This document shows positions 58,669-64,000 of a DNA stretch of 64,000 nt, one piece after another. This DNA comes from Castanea sativa. Taxonomy: Eukaryota > Streptophyta > Magnoliopsida > Fagales > Fagaceae. The position numbers were made by a program, and so were the translations under genes. Each line of letters opens with the position of its first letter. The first letter of the stretch is position 1. The stretch is taken from NCBI RefSeq assembly GCF_040712315.1, contig NC_134016.1, positions 7,911,282-7,975,281 on the forward strand, given 5' to 3'. A model generated the notes under the pieces. The model searched no databases. It was not told where the DNA came from and saw only the letters and a list, made by a program, of their open reading frames with translations.

Positions 58669-60850
58669 TTTTTAAGACCTTTTATTTTTTTTAAAGACAC
58701 TCAATTTGTACAATTTTCATACACATTATGTGTCGGTGTCTTAAAATGGGAAATATTCTTCAAAAACATGGACACCTCATGTAACGTGTTGAGAATATAT
58801 ATACAAGAAATGTAAATAGGAGAGTGGAAACAATAATTGCAAAATGGTAAAACCTAAAAGGACACTTTGGGTGTTGTAAAAGGTTGACTTAAATTTCCTA
58901 TAGGAGGCATGCATTTACATTATTCCAAAAGTCAAATCTTGCTTGTGCAAACATAAAAACAAAAATCAAAATAAAACTCTAAAAAATCAAAATCATAAGA
59001 TTAGAATTTTGTAAAAAAAAATCAAGAACAAACATGGTTTTAAAATGGGCATTTCTTCACCATCAAAACCATTGTTTATCGTTTCAAATCGGTGGATGCT
59101 AGAAGAATCAAAAGGAGGATTTGGAATTTGGAAGCAAAATCTAGGTAGAAGAGAGACCCCACAATGAGTCGACACTACAAGAATCCCAATAATTAAGGAA
59201 TTGGAATTTGGAAGCAAAATCTGAGTAGAAGAGAGACCTAAATTGGAGGAGGAAATTGGACTTTCTGAAATTTCAAGGTGAAGTGGGGAGGCTTTCCTTT
59301 TTTAAGTTTGATGTTGAAAAACCGTTGGCTGATAGCGTTAGGTGAAGAAATTAGGCTTTTTTACCATACTTCTTTTGTCGGAGGATTGCTGAACTCTCTC
59401 TCTCTCTCTCTCTCCTTTTGATTTTCATGCCGCATAATTTTCTTACCCCATAGTATGGCATGAGGTTCTTTTTTTCATCCTTAAATGACACACCCACACA
59501 TTATCTAATGTTACAAATACACATCCATGATTTAAAAATTCGCTTTATCCACCTAAAATGATCGCTAGTTAAACTTCTGTAACTCATCTTATCATTTTCA
59601 CAATTAAAAACACACACAAAATGTTTTTAAAAAAATCATAGAAATCAAGAACAAACATTGTTGTAAAATTTATTTAATTGGACAAAAAAAATGCAATTTT
59701 TCACTTTATATTTGAGGTAGTTCACAATTTTCACTCCCAAACTTTGAAACCCAACAATTTTCCTCTATATTTAAGAAATGAAATACTCTCATTTCGTTAC
59801 TCTTTCAGTTAAATCCTAATGAAATCTTTTTATTCCATTGTGTAATGTCTAATATAGACCATGTAAATATTGAAATCCTGAAAATTCTCCAAATAAATAA
59901 AAAAAATCAATTCAATGATTTGGCAGTGCATTTTTTTTTTTTGTTGGCAAAAACTTCTTCCAGTAAACTTCTTATCAATGTAATCACTGAATGTGAACAA
60001 AAATAAATTCACTTAATGCCAAAAAGGATTGTGATCATAACAGTAATTAACAGAACTGTTATATAGTTTAACAACAAAATTATTTTGATCAATGAAGATA
60101 TAAAGAAATAATCATCCTGTCAAAATACAAATTCAACTTCCCATGCACATCCTCTCGAGTCTCAACAAGAAAACGGACCTTCTGAGAATTTGGCTCCCTA
60201 ATGATAAATTACATACTGAATTCTTTTACACATCATAAATGAACTAAGCATGTGGACTATAGTAGAGTCTACACATCATTGTGTGTTGTAATTTGTAAAC
60301 CCTAAACGCCCAGATTATTGAATATCAGACAATGAAACATAACAATTAGAATAACTGGCCTATACGATACGTGCGGTACATTTTGAAATACTTTATGATA
60401 ACTATATTACTAAATGATTATTATTTCCTCCATTTTTTCAATAATTTTTCTTATAAAAAAAAAGTAATTATAGACAAAATAGAAAGACAATAAGAGTGGT
60501 GTAGTGATTTAATCATACTATATATGTTTACAAATTTGAAAATTACATGATATAATTACTGACATAGATAGACATATTTTATACCTACTCAAGAATGCAA
60601 GTGTTTTTTTGATAAAAAATAAAATTACAAACATCCTTCAATTATTTTTTTACAATCTTAATTGTGTGTAATTAAATTTATTTATTTTTTCTTTTGTTGG
60701 ACTTCATTTTAATTGTTGCAAAAGCAACCAACTTTGAGTAGAGATGCAATATTTCAAATCAATTTTTTCTCATAAAAATCTTAGAAAAATTACATCAAAA
60801 TTTCAGTAATATTATATAATTAATGTACCCTTAAAATAATTAATATAAGA

Positions 60851-61635
60851 TGTAAGTGCACAATTGCGCCTGGACCCAAAAACACACGTGGGCTCAGGCC
60901 CAATTAGCCTTAAACAATGAAATTTGTAGAGCGTGAGCTCGCAATCTAGTTTAGTGATATTTGAAACTTGATGAACAGGCTAAAATATTACAGTATTTGC
61001 AAATAATAGACAAACGGGGCAAAATAAACCTCCTCAGACGTAAGCCGAGGACAAATTATATATTATTTCTCTTTTTTCTCTCAAAGGTCACAGTTCTTAA
61101 TATTTGTCTCCCCCCTCTTTCTTTACTCTCTTTCCTCCTTAAATACTTCTTCTTCTTCCCTCTTTATCCACGTGTAACACAAATCATCCTATTAGACATC
61201 TGTCCCATCCACCATCCTCTGGAAGTCTTTAAATTATAGCAAGAAGGCTAACTTCTACTATATATTCAGGGGTCACTCCCCCATTAATGCGGCCAGGGAG
61301 GTAGGTGCAGGGTCTTTAATGTGGAGGTAGCAGCCTTTTTCTAAGATATTTCTCTCACACCGTTGCGTCTGGAGGGTGCTTAAATCCCCCTCTTAACCAA
61401 CGGTTTTTCCAGAATTCTGCCTTAATCTTTTTGGCGAATCCCAAGGTCATCGTGGGTTTGTCCGAGGAGATATTCGTCCTCGGAAGAGTCCTCGGACTCT
61501 CGACTCATGGGCCGACCTACAGTTCTAGGAGGCTTTTAGTCTAAAACAAACTAGCGCCCATCAACAAAGCCCAAGGCCCAAAAACACACGTGGGCTCAGA
61601 CCCAAACACTTACTTAGGTCCTTTTAGTCCCCACA
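60851..61635 (-). mobile_element. Solo LTR, gypsy type
   Basis: On minus it starts TGTGGGGACTAAAAGGACC and ends GTGCACTTACA, like the LTRs at 11832 and 22265, and shares inner blocks (AGACCCTGCACCTACC, CGGCTTACGTC, GAGGTAGCAGCC on plus). A perfect 5-bp duplication TAAGA flanks it (60846-60850, 61636-61640). At 785 bp it is diverged enough to be another subfamily. There is no internal region, so it arose by LTR-LTR recombination. Confidence 0.9.
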
Positions 61636-61640
61636 TAAGA

Positions 61641-64000
61641 AATAAATTTATCTATCTTATTAGTAACCTTTTTAATTACATAGAATATAATGGTTAAGAT
61701 TAAGTTTAGCTTTTTTTTTTTTTTTTTGAGGAACTGGTTAAGATTAAGTTTAGTCAATTCACTAATATCTAATTTTTGATGGTTTTTGTGTCAATTTTTG
61801 TCAAAACTACTAAACTTGATGAAAATTGTCATACTTTAAATCTATTATTATTGTTTCAAAGAAAAATAGTTTCTTATATAAAATTTATAAAAATAATAAT
61901 ATAAATTCCTTTAATATAAATAATTAATGCATAATTATAGATAATTAATATATGCAACTTCATTGGCTAATTCAATGAACTAATATTTGATATGAATGCA
62001 AACTTTATTGAGGTGGAAGCTTAAGAAAAAAAAAAAGGAATGTGTCATATGGCAAAATCTTATATTCTCCTACGTGAGGTCTATGTTTTTAAAATGTAAT
62101 ATTGATTGATTCATTTTTTTACCATAGACTTTGCCACAACTATTATTTATGACAGATTGTGAGTGTTAGAGAAAAAGTTGTGAGTCTATATAATAGTAAC
62201 AAACAACCAATTATAGTCTGCCACATGGAATTATGGCAAAAAGTGTGTGGGACTAAAATTATTCTAACAATTAACATTCTAACCATCCCTGTTTCCTTCG
62301 CGGCGTGCCTACATTGTTGGGTGCTTTTGTAATGTCGAAAAGTTTTAGATTCCTTGTCAAAATTAATTTTATTAATTGTCATATGCACAACAGCCAATTC
62401 TTTGACTGCTCTATACATCAAAGAAGTTTCCTCCTACAATAAACGTGTGCTTGGTTAATTGAGTTGAAAACAGGGTGGATAGAAAATATAGGAGAAAAAA
62501 ATAAATAATTGGTGTATTTGGTTGAGAGGGGAAAGAGAGAGGAAAAGTGGTAAGGACCGAAAGTTTTCTTTTTTAGCCGACCAAAATTGTCTAGCAATAT
62601 TTTGGACAAAATTGCCCAGATCAACGTTCAAAACGTTTGAACCTTTTTGTCCTTTTTTTCTGTTTCTTTTGTCATTCGGTTTCTTTTCAACGTGCAAAGC
62701 TTTTTTTTTTTTTTTTTGCTTATCCTTTCTTTAGTTTTTTGCTTTTTTTTTTTTTTGACGTAATTTTTTCTTTTCTTTTAGCATGTGCAAAATGTTTTTT
62801 TTTTTTTTTCTCTCAAACAGTTAGTTGAATTTTTTTAAAAAATAATTTTGGGTTTTTGAACTTCTTGTCTATTTTTTTTTAATGTATGAAATACAATTGT
62901 ATTATTTTTAAATAAAAAATATGTTACTTTTTGTTTTATTTAATAAGAATATAACTGTAAATTTATACCAATTTCAATTTCTATCTTTTCACTTTTCTTT
63001 TCAACCAAACATATAAAATTTTCCATCTCTCTACTTTTTCATGCTTCCAACCAAATACTAATGTGAAAAAATTAAATCTCTTCTATCATCTTACTTTTCT
63101 ATCCTTTCCTCATTTTCTATCATCCCACTTTTTTATTCTTCCAACCAAGTAGACCCTAAAAGAGAATAACCCCAAAATAAACACACAATAGACTCCATTG
63201 AAGACCAAGCTGTTAAATGGTTCATACGTTAGTGATTTCGTAATAGTTGAACTTGAGAACATATCCATAAAAAAGCAGATATAAATGTACTGTACTCTAT
63301 GCAGATGAAAATGTCTTTAATGCTCCTCTAGTAATTTTCAACCTTTCCATCTTATCATTTACAGTCAACCTTTCACACACGAGATCAATATAGAGGGGGG
63401 CTCCATGTGTATGACCACCTGACTTGTAAAAAATATGTGTGTGTATATATATATATATATATATTAAATTAATCTATTTTGATCATCCTAATAAAAATGT
63501 TAAATAACCTCACTTGATAAAAAAAAGAGTATGAAAAATTCTATGTGATAGGCTATTACTAATTTTAATTTAGGCCCAATATTGACATTATTTTTTAACT
63601 CATTAATAACAAATTATCACATAAGATTTGCTAAGAAAATCTTGTAGATATAGCATTAATCTAAAAATAATTTTGGCACTTCAAATATAATCCTTAACCC
63701 CTTAAAAAAATGCTTAAATAACAACAATAAAAATTAGCCCAAATAACAACAAAAATTATAATAATAAAAAGACTAGACCAAACAACAACTGAATAAATTA
63801 TTCAACAAATAACCTATTAAATAAATAAATAAATAAATAAAAATCCCCAGTCATTCAAATTTGTAACTCGTTCAATCCATTACATAAAAATAATCCATAA
63901 TTTTATTTTTCCCTTAAAAAGGCACCAAGAGAAATACTGTGGTCATGAGTTCTCCTTTACGGTACCAGTAGGTGTGCTCTCTTTGACTTTGTAGTCGCAA
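61641..64000. other. Intergenic, right end of the window
   Basis: Blocks 62300-62360 and 63205-63285 repeat parts of 28155-28380. Between them lie nested inverted repeats (about 62443-63155; CTTGGTT and GGATAGAAAAT words inverse to TTTTCTATCATCCCAC and CCAACCAAGTAGACCC), probably one or two MITEs. A TA microsatellite is at 63441-63464. No gene was found. Confidence 0.45.

Larger units (their letters stand above)
55706..60845. other. Intergenic, AT-rich with MITE-like repeats
   Basis: Many poly-T and poly-A runs. At 56860-56940 GGGGGCAGGTGCCCCCC and TGGCTCTGCCAG stand out as a local GC-rich block. A 37-bp direct repeat (TTGGAATTTGGAAGCAAAAT) occurs at about 59119 and 59209. A CT microsatellite lies at 59393-59413. 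No gene was recognised. Confidence 0.45.

Overview
This is nuclear DNA from a flowering plant, most likely a woody dicot. It is AT-rich, has GT-AG introns, and is dominated by plant transposable elements. I lean towards a tree genome of the Fagales kind, but nothing in the window proves it. Only one intact host gene is visible: an eight-exon gene at 38791-45767 (+) for a 266-residue ASCH-domain protein. Everything else is transposons, captured gene fragments, simple repeats or sequence without recognisable content.

Layout. 1-4492: a degraded minus-strand LTR-type element with a broken plant-transposon-protein ORF. 5622-5915: the tail of a LINE. 7167-8380: a Mutator-like element with about 180-bp inverted ends and a perfect 9-bp target duplication, carrying a captured LEA_2/NDR1-HIN1-like exon (a Pack-MULE). 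8381-11831 plus 23020-23545: copy A of a duplicated segment, split by a complete 11.2-kb Ty3/gypsy element of the Tat type (11832-23014). That element has 750-bp LTRs, gag, degraded protease/RT, an intact 836-codon RT-tail/RNase H/RNase H/integrase ORF, a 151-bp tandem array and a spliced antisense ORF. 24417-27429: a non-autonomous CACTA element built from TTTCGTCACTAAA-type subterminal repeats. 29031-31145 plus 35041-35127: copy B of the same duplicated segment, split by a second CACTA element (31146-35040). That one carries pieces of two unrelated host genes, plastid-type ribosomal protein L4 and the vesicle-fusion ATPase NSF. 38791-45767: the ASCH gene, whose introns hold three LINE pieces, a likely LTR remnant and a SINE with perfect 17-bp target duplications. 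46520-46691: a Mutator-type MITE with 9-bp target duplication. 49931-55694: a nearly full-length but decayed LINE on the minus strand. 60851-61635: a solo LTR related to the gypsy element, with 5-bp target duplication. The rest is AT-rich intergenic DNA with MITE-like inverted repeats and microsatellites.

The clearest story is comparative and internal to the window. Copy A keeps the empty site of the gene-capturing CACTA element, and copy B keeps the empty site of the gypsy element, so the target duplications and both termini can be read directly. No bacterial-style operon, CRISPR array, tRNA or rRNA gene was found.
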